A stretch of DNA of 64,000 nt, from NCBI GenBank assembly GCA_046330135.1, contig JAXLTI010000003.1, forward strand, positions 434,001 to 498,000, given 5' to 3'. Positions 51,518 through 60,013 of the stretch are shown here, piece after piece. Position 1 is the first letter of the stretch. Each line of letters begins with the position of its first letter. The position numbers and the translations under genes were made by a program. The notes beneath the pieces are model-generated. The model searched no databases and was not told the origin of the DNA. It saw only the letters and a list, made by a program, of their open reading frames with translations. The DNA is from CAYYFX01 sp046330135 (lineage in GTDB: Bacteria; ARS69).

Positions 51518-52204
51518 TCAGACGTCCCGCGACGGGTCGCCCTCGCGCCCGGTGGCCGAGAAGAGCCCGGACTCCCCGAGGTACGACAGCGGGGGATCCG
51601 ACGGTGGCACGGGCGGAGGCAGGTGCGAGGCCGGCGAGGGAGCCGTCCAGGACGGCTGGGGCATCGGCGGCGGCGCGACGGGGGCCGGCGCGTGCGCGGG
51701 CGGCAACGGCGGCGCTTCGCGCGCCTCCGCGACCTCCGCGGCCTCCGGATCGAACCCGGCGACGCTGGCCTCGAGGATCTTCATCTGCGAGCGCAGGAGC
51801 GCGCGGAACCGCTCCACGTAGGTCGTGCGCTGGCGGCGCAGGTCGTCGATCGCGGCGCGCAGGCGCCCGGCTTCCTCGCGCGAGCGCAGGAGGATCTTGT
51901 CCCCTTGCACCTCCGCGTCCTTGATGAGGATCTGGGCTTCCTTCTCGGCCTGGGCCAGCCGGTCGTCGGTGATCTTGCTGGCCGACAGCAGGGACTCCCG
52001 CATCGACTGCTCGAGCCCCCGGTACTCCACGATCTCGCGCTCGAGCCGATCGATCCGCGAGCGCAGCTCCTCCGCCTCGAGGATCGCCTCCTGCAGTCCG
52101 TCCGCGACGAGGTCCAGGTAGGCGCGCACCTCGCCCTCGTCCAGCCCGCGCATGGCGCGCTTGACGAAGGCGTGGTTGCGAATGTCGACGGGCCCGATCT
52201 TCAT
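51518..52204 (-). CDS. DivIVA-domain coiled-coil protein
   Basis: 228 residues. The N-terminal DivIVA membrane-binding motif is KIGPVDIRNHAFVKRAMRGLDEGEVRAYLDLVADGL. A long coiled coil follows (about 40-165: EAILEAEELRSRIDRLEREIVE, EKEAQILIKDAEVQGDKIL, AAIDDLRRQRTTYVERFRALL). The C-terminal 60 residues are a Pro/Ala-rich tail. It would bind curved membrane and recruit wall or division proteins. Its place between yggT and the nucleoside phosphorylase gene resembles the ylm/divIVA neighbourhood. Confidence 0.9.
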   Translation of the reverse strand: MKIGPVDIRNHAFVKRAMRGLDEGEVRAYLDLVADGLQEAILEAEELRSRIDRLEREIVEYRGLEQSMRESLLSASKITDDRLAQAEKEAQILIKDAEVQGDKILLRSREEAGRLRAAIDDLRRQRTTYVERFRALLRSQMKILEASVAGFDPEAAEVAEAREAPPLPPAHAPAPVAPPPMPQPSWTAPSPASHLPPPVPPSDPPLSYLGESGLFSATGREGDPSRDV

Positions 52205-52216
52205 GACGTCCTCCGG

Positions 52217-52516
52217 TCAGCCTAGCCTGTGGGCGATGTCGAGGAGCGTGCTCACGAGGAAGCGCCGTATCCCGTACTCCACGATCACCACGACGACGAT
52301 CGGGGAGAAATCCAGCCCGGCGAGCGGAGGGATCACTCCGCGAATGCGATCGAGGATCGGGTCGGTGACCGCCGCGAGGAAGCGCACGATGGGGTTGTAC
52401 GGATCCGCGTTCACCCACGAGCAGATCACGCGGCCGATGACGATGAGGACGTAGGTGCCGGCGAGCCAGCTGATCAGCTGCGCGACGGCCTCCAGCAGGT
52501 GTCCCGCGACGAACAT
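52217..52516 (-). CDS. YggT-family membrane protein
   Basis: 99 residues from the ATG at 52516 after GGGAGAGAAG. Two hydrophobic segments flank the YggT signature: VLIVIGRVICSWVNADPYNPIVRFLAAVTDPILDRIRGVIPPLAGLDFSPIVVVVIVEYG. Family members affect cell division and membrane organisation. It lies between yggS and divIVA, the classical order. Confidence 0.92.
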   Translation of the reverse strand: MFVAGHLLEAVAQLISWLAGTYVLIVIGRVICSWVNADPYNPIVRFLAAVTDPILDRIRGVIPPLAGLDFSPIVVVVIVEYGIRRFLVSTLLDIAHRLG

Positions 52517-52526
52517 CTTCTCTCCC

Positions 52527-53201
52527 TCACTCGAAGATCGCGCTTCCGACGCGGACGATCGTGGCCCCTTCCTCGACCGCGATCTCGAAGTCCGCCGACA
52601 TCCCCATGGAAAGCTCCCGCACGCTCCCGCCGAGCCGGTCGCGCAGCTCCCGCAGGGCTGCGAACGACGAGCGGATCCGCCGCTCATCCTCGGTGAGCGG
52701 AGCCATGGTCATCAGCCCCGCCACCGAGAGCCCCGGAAGCTCCCGCATCCCGGCGATCTCCTCTTCGGCGCGCTCGAGCGGCATGCCGGTCTTCGTGGGC
52801 TCGTCCGTCGTGCGGACCTCCACGAACGCGTCGACCGCCCGCCCGCGCTCCGTCCCGAGATCGGCCAGCTTCCTCGCCAGGTCCGACGAGTCCACGGACT
52901 GGATCACGTCGAAGAGCTGCACCGCCCGCCGCGCCTTGTTGCGCTGGAGATGCCCGATCAAGTGCCAGGATATCCCGGCGGGGAGGTCGCGCGCCGCCTC
53001 GATCTTCGGGCCCGCCTCCTGCACGCGGTTCTCGCCGAGGATCTTGGCGCCCGCCGCCGCGGCCTCCCGCACCCGCTCGAGACCCCGCCCCTTCGTCACC
53101 ACGCAGAGACGGATCTCCCCCGCGTCTCGTCCGGCGCGCGAGGCGGCTTTCGCCATGCGCTCCCGGACCCGAGAGAGATTCTCGGCAACCGGGCTCGACA
53201 C
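52527..53201 (-). CDS. yggS: YggS/PLPBP-family PLP-binding homeostasis protein
   Basis: 224 residues from a GTG six bases after the tdk stop. Single TIM-barrel domain with IRLCVVTKGRG (Lys that binds PLP), GAKILGENRVQEAGPK, WHLIGHLQRNKARRAV, DVIQSVDSS, GLMTMAPL and ELSMGMSADFEIAVEEGATIVRVGSAIF. It buffers PLP and keto-acid balance. Length and motifs are normal. Confidence 0.93.
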   Translation of the reverse strand: MSSPVAENLSRVRERMAKAASRAGRDAGEIRLCVVTKGRGLERVREAAAAGAKILGENRVQEAGPKIEAARDLPAGISWHLIGHLQRNKARRAVQLFDVIQSVDSSDLARKLADLGTERGRAVDAFVEVRTTDEPTKTGMPLERAEEEIAGMRELPGLSVAGLMTMAPLTEDERRIRSSFAALRELRDRLGGSVRELSMGMSADFEIAVEEGATIVRVGSAIFE

Positions 53202-53206
53202 GCTCC

Positions 53207-53815
53207 TCAACGACCCGCGACCTCGATCCTCGCGGCGGCCCCCACGCCCGACGCCGCCGGCTCCGGCGTCCAACAGCGGCGGCAGCGCGCCTCGTACGCC
53301 TCGCCCGCACCCACGAGCACGCGCTCCTCCGCCGCCACCAGGCGTTGCGTGCGGTTCGCCGGAGCGCCGCACACCATGCAGACCGCCATCGTCTTGGTGA
53401 CGCTCTCGGCGATCGCGAGGAGCTGCGGGATCGGCTCGAACGGCCGGCCCCGGTAATCCTGGTCCAGCCCCGCGACGAGCACGCGCAGGCCGCGGCTCGC
53501 GAGCTCCTCCACGACCGGGACGAGCCCGAGCCCGAGGAACTGCGCCTCGTCGATGCCGACGACGCGAGTGTCCTCGCGAACCAGCCGCAGGATGTCCTCG
53601 GCCGACTCGACCTCGACGGACGGGATCTTCTGCCCGTTGTGCGAGACGACGTGGTCCTTCCCGTACCGGTCGTCGATGGCGGGCTTGAACGCTTGGAGGG
53701 GCTGCCGGGCGATCCGGGCGCGCACGAGGCGACGGATCAACTCTTCGGTCTTCCCGCTGAACATGCTGCCGCAGATGACCTCGATGCCGCCGACGTCGCT
53801 CGAAGAAAACGACAT
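53207..53815 (-). CDS. tdk: Thymidine kinase (type II)
   Basis: 202 residues from the ATG at 53815; the frame extends upstream without support. It phosphorylates thymidine in salvage. P-loop GSMFSGKTEELIRRL, FKPAIDDRYG, VVGIDEAQFLG (catalytic Glu in DEAQF), GLDQDYRGRPFEPIPQLLAIAESVTK, and a zinc site CMVC..CRRC. The last 30 residues are a Gly/Ala extension. Confidence 0.94.
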   Translation of the reverse strand: MSFSSSDVGGIEVICGSMFSGKTEELIRRLVRARIARQPLQAFKPAIDDRYGKDHVVSHNGQKIPSVEVESAEDILRLVREDTRVVGIDEAQFLGLGLVPVVEELASRGLRVLVAGLDQDYRGRPFEPIPQLLAIAESVTKTMAVCMVCGAPANRTQRLVAAEERVLVGAGEAYEARCRRCWTPEPAASGVGAAARIEVAGR

Positions 53816-53914
53816 CCCGTCCCCCGTTCGTGACCGCCCGTTCCCCGGCAGCGCGACCCGAAGATGCATCACCCGCCGATCCATGCGGGAGGCTAGGTCT
53901 CCCACCCGGGAGTG

Positions 53915-54397
53915 TCAACCGCGCCGCGGCCCCGCCGGCTCTTCGCGGCTTTCCGCGGGCAACAGCACCGATTCCAGCGCGGCGCGAAGATCGACGGGAA
54001 TCTCCTGGAGCGCGAAGTCCTCGCGCGTGGTCGCCGCCTGCGCGATCACGATGCGCGCGGACGGACGCGGCACGCCCCCGCCCTCGCCGGGCCTCACCGA
54101 GAGTTCGTAGCGCATGCGAAACGCGTGCGTCCGGATCTCCTCGCAGCTCACCCCCACCTGCAGTCGGTCGCGGTAGTGGACGCGCTCGAGGAACCGTCCC
54201 TGCACGTGCACCACCGGGAACACGATCCCGTCCAGCACGTAGCGCAGGTAGCTGCGCGCGGAGCGGTCGGTGACGAAGTCCTCCAGCGCGCAGTGGCAAT
54301 AGTGCAGGAGCCGCGGGAAATAGACGATGTTCGCCGCGTCGATGTCGTTGAAGCGGATCGGGAACTCGCGCGTGTACGGGGTCATCGGCGTGGTCAT
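53915..54397 (-). CDS. 4HBT-family acyl-CoA thioesterase
   Basis: 160 residues. The ATG overlaps the protease stop (ATGA). Hot-dog fold of the 4-hydroxybenzoyl-CoA thioesterase type: REFPIRFNDIDAANIVYFPRLLHYCHCALEDF with the catalytic Asp region, GIVFPVVHVQGRFLERVHYRDRLQVGVSCEEI and FRMRYELSV. The substrate is not predictable. YbgC-like and menaquinone DHNA-CoA hydrolases share this pattern. Confidence 0.85.
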   Translation of the reverse strand: MTTPMTPYTREFPIRFNDIDAANIVYFPRLLHYCHCALEDFVTDRSARSYLRYVLDGIVFPVVHVQGRFLERVHYRDRLQVGVSCEEIRTHAFRMRYELSVRPGEGGGVPRPSARIVIAQAATTREDFALQEIPVDLRAALESVLLPAESREEPAGPRRG

Positions 54398-56112
54398 CGC
54401 CGCAGGACCACGCGCGACGTGGCGCGCTCCTCCCCCGCGCTCAGGCGCACGAAGTACGTGCCCGGCGCCGCGAGCGTTCCCTGCTCGTCCAGGCCGGTCC
54501 AGGTCACCTCGCGCCGGCCGGTGATCCCGGGCGAGTCCAGGAGACGGCGGACGAGACGGCCCGCGACGTCGAAGATCTCGAGGCGCGTCACGGCGCCGGC
54601 GGCGTGGGCGGGAACGGCGAGCGCGAACGTGGGCCGCGCGGAGACCGATCCCAGCACGTCGAGGGCAAGCGCCGCCGGCGAGGCGGCCGCGATCGACGGG
54701 GCGTCCACGACGCCCGTGCCCGCGCCGTACGTGTAGCCCGTCCCCCCCGCGTCCGAGGCCGACGCGTAGACCATCACGCACTCGTCGTGCGTGGACCCGA
54801 GCTGGGGCAAGGGCAGCGTCCCGGTCTGCGTGCCGTTCAGCGTCATGTCCACGACCTCCGTGGGATTCACGGGATCGAGGAGGAGCGCCCGCACCTTGAA
54901 CGAGTTCAGGTCGGCGCCGTCGAACGTCATGTGCAGCCGCGATCCGTTCAGGTATCGCGCGTAGTCGGCGGCCCAATGCTGCACGGCGCCGCTGTTCGGG
55001 CCGACCGGATAGGTCGTGTACGTCACGAAGGGATTGAAGGGCGGCAGCGTCTCGCCCGCGTAGCCGAAGCGCCCGTCGCCGATCGTGGTGTCGTCCAGGT
55101 AGTTCGCCACCACCCAATCCGAGAACACGTCCGGGAAGTTCGCGGTGTAGCCCAGCTGGTCCAGCACGGCGTCGTACCCCTGGATGCCGTTCAGCGGCTG
55201 GTGGACCAGGTTCCACATGGCCGCCTGCCCGCCGTAGCGCTCGTAGAAGTAGAGGTTGAACAGGTAGCTCTTGATGTAGTCGTACCAGTTCCCGTTGAAG
55301 GTCGTGAGCGAGTGATCCGGGTTCGTGTTGAACTGCGAGATCGTGTCCGGATGGCCGTAGAGCCACATCGCCACCTCGGCGATGCCCTCGTCCACCCAGC
55401 CCGCTTCGTCCTGGTCGTAGTTGTACTGGATGAGGTGCTCGAACTCGTGCGCGAGCACGGCCGTCATGTAGCTCCCCGCGGGATCGAAGTCGCTGTCGTT
55501 CAGGTAGACCACGTCCGTCTCGTTCGAGTGGAACTGGGCGACGTCGTCGCACTCCTGATCGAACGCCCAGAAGAACCCGTCGGCCGCGATATCGAAGTCG
55601 TAGTAAACGAAGTAGACGCGCGGATCCTGGTCGAGGTTGTCCGGCGGCAGCCCGAAGTTCGTCGTGTCGAGCTGCCAGATCCCCTGGTCGGGCCAGTGGC
55701 CGAGGCTGTGGTTCTCGAACGCGTCGACGACCGAGTCCACCTGCGCCTGGTTCATGTGGACGTTCCACTGCGAGTCCTCGACCACCACGTAGCAGTGCGC
55801 TCCCATGCCGCGCACGGTGCAGGACCGGAGGTCTGCGGTCGGGAAGCCGTTCAAGCGCCAGAGGTACCAATTCCACGAGTCCCCCACCTGGGGATTCGGC
55901 GGGGGACCCACCGGCGTCTGATCGCAGGGCAAGGTGCGCAGGCCGGGCGCGGCCCACCGCGCGGCGCCCACGGCGTCCCGCAGCTGCCACGTGGCGCAGC
56001 GGGCGTGGTCCGGACGATCGGCGGGCGAAGCGGACGAGCGCGGCGCCGCGAGCGCCGAGCCGCAGACCGCGTGAAAGAGCGCCAGCGACAGGATCAGGCG
56101 TGTCGAGGTCAT
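54394..56112 (-). CDS. Secreted M30-type zinc metalloprotease with FlgD-like C-terminus
   Basis: 572 residues with a signal peptide (to 22). The metal site VLAHEFEHLIQ near residue 220 has HExxH, followed 18 residues later by WVDEGIAEVA with the third ligand Glu; this order matches the hyicolysin/M30 family. Upstream are DPRVYFVYYDFD and DVVYLNDSDFDP. The C-terminal 75 residues (LEIFDVAGRLVRRLLDSP, VTWTGLDEQGTLAAPGTYFVRLSAG) form a sorting-type Ig domain. A palindrome lies in the leader. Confidence 0.85.
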   Translation of the reverse strand: MTSTRLILSLALFHAVCGSALAAPRSSASPADRPDHARCATWQLRDAVGAARWAAPGLRTLPCDQTPVGPPPNPQVGDSWNWYLWRLNGFPTADLRSCTVRGMGAHCYVVVEDSQWNVHMNQAQVDSVVDAFENHSLGHWPDQGIWQLDTTNFGLPPDNLDQDPRVYFVYYDFDIAADGFFWAFDQECDDVAQFHSNETDVVYLNDSDFDPAGSYMTAVLAHEFEHLIQYNYDQDEAGWVDEGIAEVAMWLYGHPDTISQFNTNPDHSLTTFNGNWYDYIKSYLFNLYFYERYGGQAAMWNLVHQPLNGIQGYDAVLDQLGYTANFPDVFSDWVVANYLDDTTIGDGRFGYAGETLPPFNPFVTYTTYPVGPNSGAVQHWAADYARYLNGSRLHMTFDGADLNSFKVRALLLDPVNPTEVVDMTLNGTQTGTLPLPQLGSTHDECVMVYASASDAGGTGYTYGAGTGVVDAPSIAAASPAALALDVLGSVSARPTFALAVPAHAAGAVTRLEIFDVAGRLVRRLLDSPGITGRREVTWTGLDEQGTLAAPGTYFVRLSAGEERATSRVVLRR

Positions 56113-56142
56113 GTTGCCAGTCCCCCCTCAGAATCGGCTCCC

Positions 56143-56160
56143 GAAGTTCGCACGAACTTC
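56143..56160 (-). promoter_or_regulatory. Palindromic operator-like site before the M30 protease gene
   Basis: GAAGTTCG-TG-CGAACTTC on the minus strand, 8-bp arms, directly after a -10-like TAGAAT (56165-56170). It would lie at about +5 of the transcript. Candidate repressor site or leader hairpin. A -35 is not clear. Confidence 0.5.
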
Positions 56161-56283
56161 CTGCATTCTACTCGAACCGCCCCCCGAAGCGGGCCGCGAC
56201 GTGCCCGACCGGGCCCAGCGGCAGCCCCTCGCCGACTCGGCGCGGCGCCGGGCCCCGGCGGGTGGACGGGCGGACCGGCCACG

Positions 56284-58437
56284 TCAGACGAGCAGCCCGC
56301 CGAGCGCCACGGCGGCGCCCGCGATCGCGACCGCGCCCGCGAGCCCCGCCGCCGGCACGAGGAAGAGGCTGGCCGCGAGCGAGCCGAGGCAGCCGCCGAG
56401 GAGGTCGCTCGAGTAGAGCGGCGCGACGTCCGCGCGCGGATCGGCCGCGGGGCGCAGCGAGGCGTACGCGAACAACGCCGCGACGAGCGCGCCCGCGGCC
56501 GCGAGCGCCGCGCCGGTGACGGCCAGGCCGCCCGGGACCTCGGCGACCATCGCGATCGCGACTCCCGCCGCCAGCGCCACGAGGAGCGCCACGATCACGG
56601 CGCCCGTTCCCGACGACAAAGCGCCGGCGCAGCGCCGAGCGCGCGCGTCGAGCACGGCGGCCCCCGCCGCGAGGCCCGCCATGAACAGCGTCAGCAGGAG
56701 ACCCAGATCCTGGTAGAGCACGCCGCAACTCGCCTGGTAGCTCAGGAGGAACGAGGTCTCCAGCACCATGCCGGCGAAGCCCGCGAGGCCGACGAGCAGG
56801 GAGCGCCTCGCCAGCGGCCGCCGGCGCGCCAGCAGGAACGTGAAGGCCGCGACTGCCGCGATCAGCCACGCGACCGGCGACGCGGCGAGGCGCGCCGGCG
56901 CGAGGTCCGGCAGCGCGAGCCGCGACGCGCGCGGCACGAAGCGCGACAGCCACAGCAGCAGCGTGTACTCGTAGCACACGGGGCGCGCGTCCGTGTTCGC
57001 GGGCGCGCCGGCGCGCTGCAGCGCCGCGGCGATCTGGGCGAAGCGATCGTTCCCGTACAGGTACGCCACGTACGCGGGGATCACGAGGCGCGCCTCCACG
57101 CCGCGGGAGGCGAGGCGCGCACCGAGGAGCGCGGGATCGCGGCTCAGCGCCATGTCGGAGGCCAGGAAGACGTTCGCCGCGCCGGGCAGGACCACCGCGT
57201 CGGCGAAGGCGTCGCGCAGCGCACGGTGGATGCTCGCCGCTCGGCGCTCCTGCGCGGGCGTCCACAAGTTCTCCGCACCGGCCAGGCGGAACGCCAGCAC
57301 GCCGCCCGGCGTGAGGTGCGCCGCGCAGCGACGGAAGAACTCGCGGGAGTAGAAACGGTTGGTCCGTCCCGAGTCGGGCGCGGGCATTCCGACCAGGATC
57401 AGGTCGTAGCGCCCGGCGTCGTCGAGGAAGCGGCGCGGATCCGCCACCGTCATCCGCACGGCCGGGTCGTGAAGCGCGCGCCGGAGAGGCTCGGGCAACC
57501 GCGGCACGACGAGGTCCAGGAGCACCGGATTCAACTCGACCACGTCGACCCTCCGGAGCCCGTGACGCAACAGCTCCCGCGCCGAGCCGAAGGCGCCCCC
57601 GCCGAGGATGAGCGCCGTCTCGGGACGCGGGTGCTGGATCGCCGCCAGATGCGCCAGCTCCTCCGCGGCCGTGCTCTCGGTCTCGAAGGCGAGCGCATCG
57701 TTCTCGAAGACGGTGAGCTGGCCCTCGCTCCTCGTGAGCGTGACGCGTCCGTACGGGGAGTCCCGCGTGGCGAGCAGGTGCGGGTGATTCCGGGCGGTGA
57801 GCGCGCGGTCCAGGTCGCCGCTCCGCGCGAGGCCCAGCAGCAGAGCCGCCCCCGTCACGGCGACGGCGCCGACCGCCGCTCGCGAGGTCCGCCGCCACCC
57901 CGCGCCGGCGACGCACGCGCACGCGAGGGCGCACGACAACGCGCTCTCGAAGTTCTGCACGCCGCCGCGGAAGAGGAGCGTGGCCAGCGCTCCGCCGATC
58001 ATCGCGCCCGCGCTCTCGAGCGCGTAGGCACGCGCGAGCGTTCCCCGCTCTTCCACGAAGCGCCTCGCCGCCCACTGGAAGAAGACGCCCAGCAGGAGCG
58101 CGAGCGGCCCGAGCGAGAGAGCGATCGCGACCAGCTGCCGCGGGAGCGAAAGGTAGGCCCCGGTGAAGCCGCCGAAGAGATGCCGGACCTCGCGCACGAG
58201 CACGACCGAGAGCGGCAGCGCCCACGACGCGGCGACGAGCAGCCACGGCAAGCGCGTCTCGAACGGGTCTCGCACGCGGCTCCCCAACAGGACGCCGATC
58301 GCGGTCCACGTGAGCCACGCGCCGAAGCCGAGGATGTAGATCAGCTCGCTGCCGTAGAACGCCACGTCCAGCTCGCGCAGCAGGACGACCTGCCCGAGGA
58401 TGGACACCACCCCGACGGTCAGGAGCGCGAGACGCAC
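56284..58437 (-). CDS. Spermidine-synthase-like methyltransferase-fold domain within a polytopic membrane protein
   Basis: 717 residues from a GTG immediately after the Memo-AMMECR1 stop. About six helices (1-210), a soluble Rossmann domain (about 225-450), then about seven more helices. The domain keeps the spermidine synthase pattern: DSPYGRVTLTRSEGQLTVFEND, HPRPETALILGGGAFGSARELLRHGLRRVDVVELNP, YDLILVGMPAPDSGRTNRFYSREFFRRC. The usual catalytic DAPDP-type gatekeeper is changed to VGMPAPDS, so a normal aminopropyl transfer is uncertain. Such fused proteins are often annotated but not understood. Next to AmmeMemoRadiSam genes it may act on the same product. Confidence 0.82.
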   Translation of the reverse strand: MRLALLTVGVVSILGQVVLLRELDVAFYGSELIYILGFGAWLTWTAIGVLLGSRVRDPFETRLPWLLVAASWALPLSVVLVREVRHLFGGFTGAYLSLPRQLVAIALSLGPLALLLGVFFQWAARRFVEERGTLARAYALESAGAMIGGALATLLFRGGVQNFESALSCALACACVAGAGWRRTSRAAVGAVAVTGAALLLGLARSGDLDRALTARNHPHLLATRDSPYGRVTLTRSEGQLTVFENDALAFETESTAAEELAHLAAIQHPRPETALILGGGAFGSARELLRHGLRRVDVVELNPVLLDLVVPRLPEPLRRALHDPAVRMTVADPRRFLDDAGRYDLILVGMPAPDSGRTNRFYSREFFRRCAAHLTPGGVLAFRLAGAENLWTPAQERRAASIHRALRDAFADAVVLPGAANVFLASDMALSRDPALLGARLASRGVEARLVIPAYVAYLYGNDRFAQIAAALQRAGAPANTDARPVCYEYTLLLWLSRFVPRASRLALPDLAPARLAASPVAWLIAAVAAFTFLLARRRPLARRSLLVGLAGFAGMVLETSFLLSYQASCGVLYQDLGLLLTLFMAGLAAGAAVLDARARRCAGALSSGTGAVIVALLVALAAGVAIAMVAEVPGGLAVTGAALAAAGALVAALFAYASLRPAADPRADVAPLYSSDLLGGCLGSLAASLFLVPAAGLAGAVAIAGAAVALGGLLV

Positions 58438-59997
58438 CTACGACCTGTGGCCCGCGCCTCCGCGATCGCCCTCGCGGAACACCGTGGTCTCGAAGCGGTA
58501 GATCTCGGCTCCGCTTCGCCAGTCCCCGTTGGCGAGCCCGGCCTTGAGGCACAGATGGTCCATCAGCTGCTCGCGGCTCCAGCCCTGCTCCCCGGCGACC
58601 TCGGGCAGGAAGATCGCCGCGCGGCCGTTCTTGGCGAGGTACACGCCGTGACGGCCGAGCTCCAGCTCGCCGGCGCTCTGCACGCGCTCGAACGGGGTGA
58701 GCAGGGAGATCTCGATCTCGATCGCGGACAGCTCCTCCTCGCGCACGGGCGAGAAGCGCGGATCGTTGAACGCGGCCTTCAGCGTCATCGCCCCGACGAC
58801 CTGCCCCCTCGGGAGGTCCGCCTCCCAGTGGCCGATGCAGCCGCGCAGCTCGCGGTTCTTCCACAACGTGACGAACGCGCCCTGACGGCGGTCCTCCTCC
58901 GGCGCGACGTCTCTCGCGAGCGGGAAGGTCCCCATCCGGACGGCGCGCTCGAGGGTCGTTCGCGCGAACGCGAGGAGGGCCTTGCCCTCTTCCGCCTTCG
59001 CCGGGGAGGGTCTCGACTTCGGAGCAGCTCGCTGCAGGACGGACATGTCCGAAGGCCCCTTCCCGGTCGTCAGCGCCACGGCTCCGTAGCCCACGACGCG
59101 CGAGCGCTCGCCCGCCGAGGTGTCGCCGGAGTTCGCGCAGCTGACGACGGTCGCGCGCGTCGCTCCGAGCCGCTTCGCCGCCTCCAGCGCCGCGAGGATC
59201 GGGCCTTCCCCGCACGCGCAGGTCTCGAGAGCGGTGCGGCCGCGGCGCATCTCCTGATCGACCGCCCGGCGAACGGACTCGGGCTCCATCGCGGCCACCG
59301 CCGCGAGGACGGCGGCGTCGGACGCGACGGCGTCCTCGTAGGCCGGGTAGTGCGCCAGGTCCGAGCTCGCCACGATCAGCGGGCGACGACCCTGCAGCAC
59401 CTTCGCCAGCGCCTCGCCGAAGCGCGCGCACAGGGCGGAGTCCGGCTCGCCCACCACCGCCGCGACGATCTCGACGCCCGGGCACGCCAGCTGCGCGAAC
59501 GGCACCTGCACCTCGATGGAATGCTCGCGCGCTTCCGCGTCGGGGCGGGCGGCGAAGCGCTTCGCATCCTCCTTCCGCAATGCGCTCGCGACCTCGCGAT
59601 CGATGCGCGCGAGCCCCAGGGGCGTCCGATACCCCGCGAAGTCGGAGACCGCCACGCCGTCGAAGGCCGGAACGGTGTGGTTCGTGCCGAGGATGACGAG
59701 GATGTCGTAGTCGCGGCCCTGCGCCTGCCGCCACGCGTCCGCCGCGATCTGTCCGGAGAAGACGTAGCCCGCGTGCGGAGCGACGAGCGCGATCGGCCGT
59801 TCGGGCCGCGGCGGAAGCGCATCGTCGAGGAAGGCGCGAACGGACTCGCGCAGCGCCACGGGATCCGCGGGATAGAACGAGCCGGCAACCGCGGGGGCGC
59901 GCTCTTCCGGAGCTCTCGCGCCGGGCGCCGCGCCGGGCCACAGGCCGATGAGCGAAGCGAGGCTCACGACGGCGACCTCGCAGACGATGCATCGCAT
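58438..59997 (-). CDS. AmmeMemoRadiSam system fusion: Memo (protein B) plus AMMECR1 (protein A), with signal peptide
   Basis: 519 residues. The first 28 residues (VAVVSLASLIGLWPGAAPG) look like a Sec signal. Residues about 36-310 are the Memo domain: PAVAGSFYPADP, LVAPHAGYVFSGQIAADAW, ILGTNHT, REHSIEVQVPF, VASSDLAHYP and TCACGEGPILAAL, with the His and Cys residues of the putative metal site. Residues about 335-505 are AMMECR1: GAFVTLWKNRELRGCIGHWEADL, AAFNDPRFSPV and LSAIEIEISLLTP. The two are usually separate genes in prokaryotes. Sixteen bases separate it from the radical SAM gene upstream. The biochemical role of the system is unknown. Confidence 0.9.
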   Translation of the reverse strand: MRCIVCEVAVVSLASLIGLWPGAAPGARAPEERAPAVAGSFYPADPVALRESVRAFLDDALPPRPERPIALVAPHAGYVFSGQIAADAWRQAQGRDYDILVILGTNHTVPAFDGVAVSDFAGYRTPLGLARIDREVASALRKEDAKRFAARPDAEAREHSIEVQVPFAQLACPGVEIVAAVVGEPDSALCARFGEALAKVLQGRRPLIVASSDLAHYPAYEDAVASDAAVLAAVAAMEPESVRRAVDQEMRRGRTALETCACGEGPILAALEAAKRLGATRATVVSCANSGDTSAGERSRVVGYGAVALTTGKGPSDMSVLQRAAPKSRPSPAKAEEGKALLAFARTTLERAVRMGTFPLARDVAPEEDRRQGAFVTLWKNRELRGCIGHWEADLPRGQVVGAMTLKAAFNDPRFSPVREEELSAIEIEISLLTPFERVQSAGELELGRHGVYLAKNGRAAIFLPEVAGEQGWSREQLMDHLCLKAGLANGDWRSGAEIYRFETTVFREGDRGGAGHRS

Positions 59998-60013
59998 GGC
60001 AGCCCTCCTCGGA

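Noticed and set aside
53202..55990. YggS or thioesterase genes read as parts of much longer proteins
   Set aside because: The upstream parts are shadows of tdk and of the M30 protease in another frame. Family lengths and overlapping starts support the short forms.
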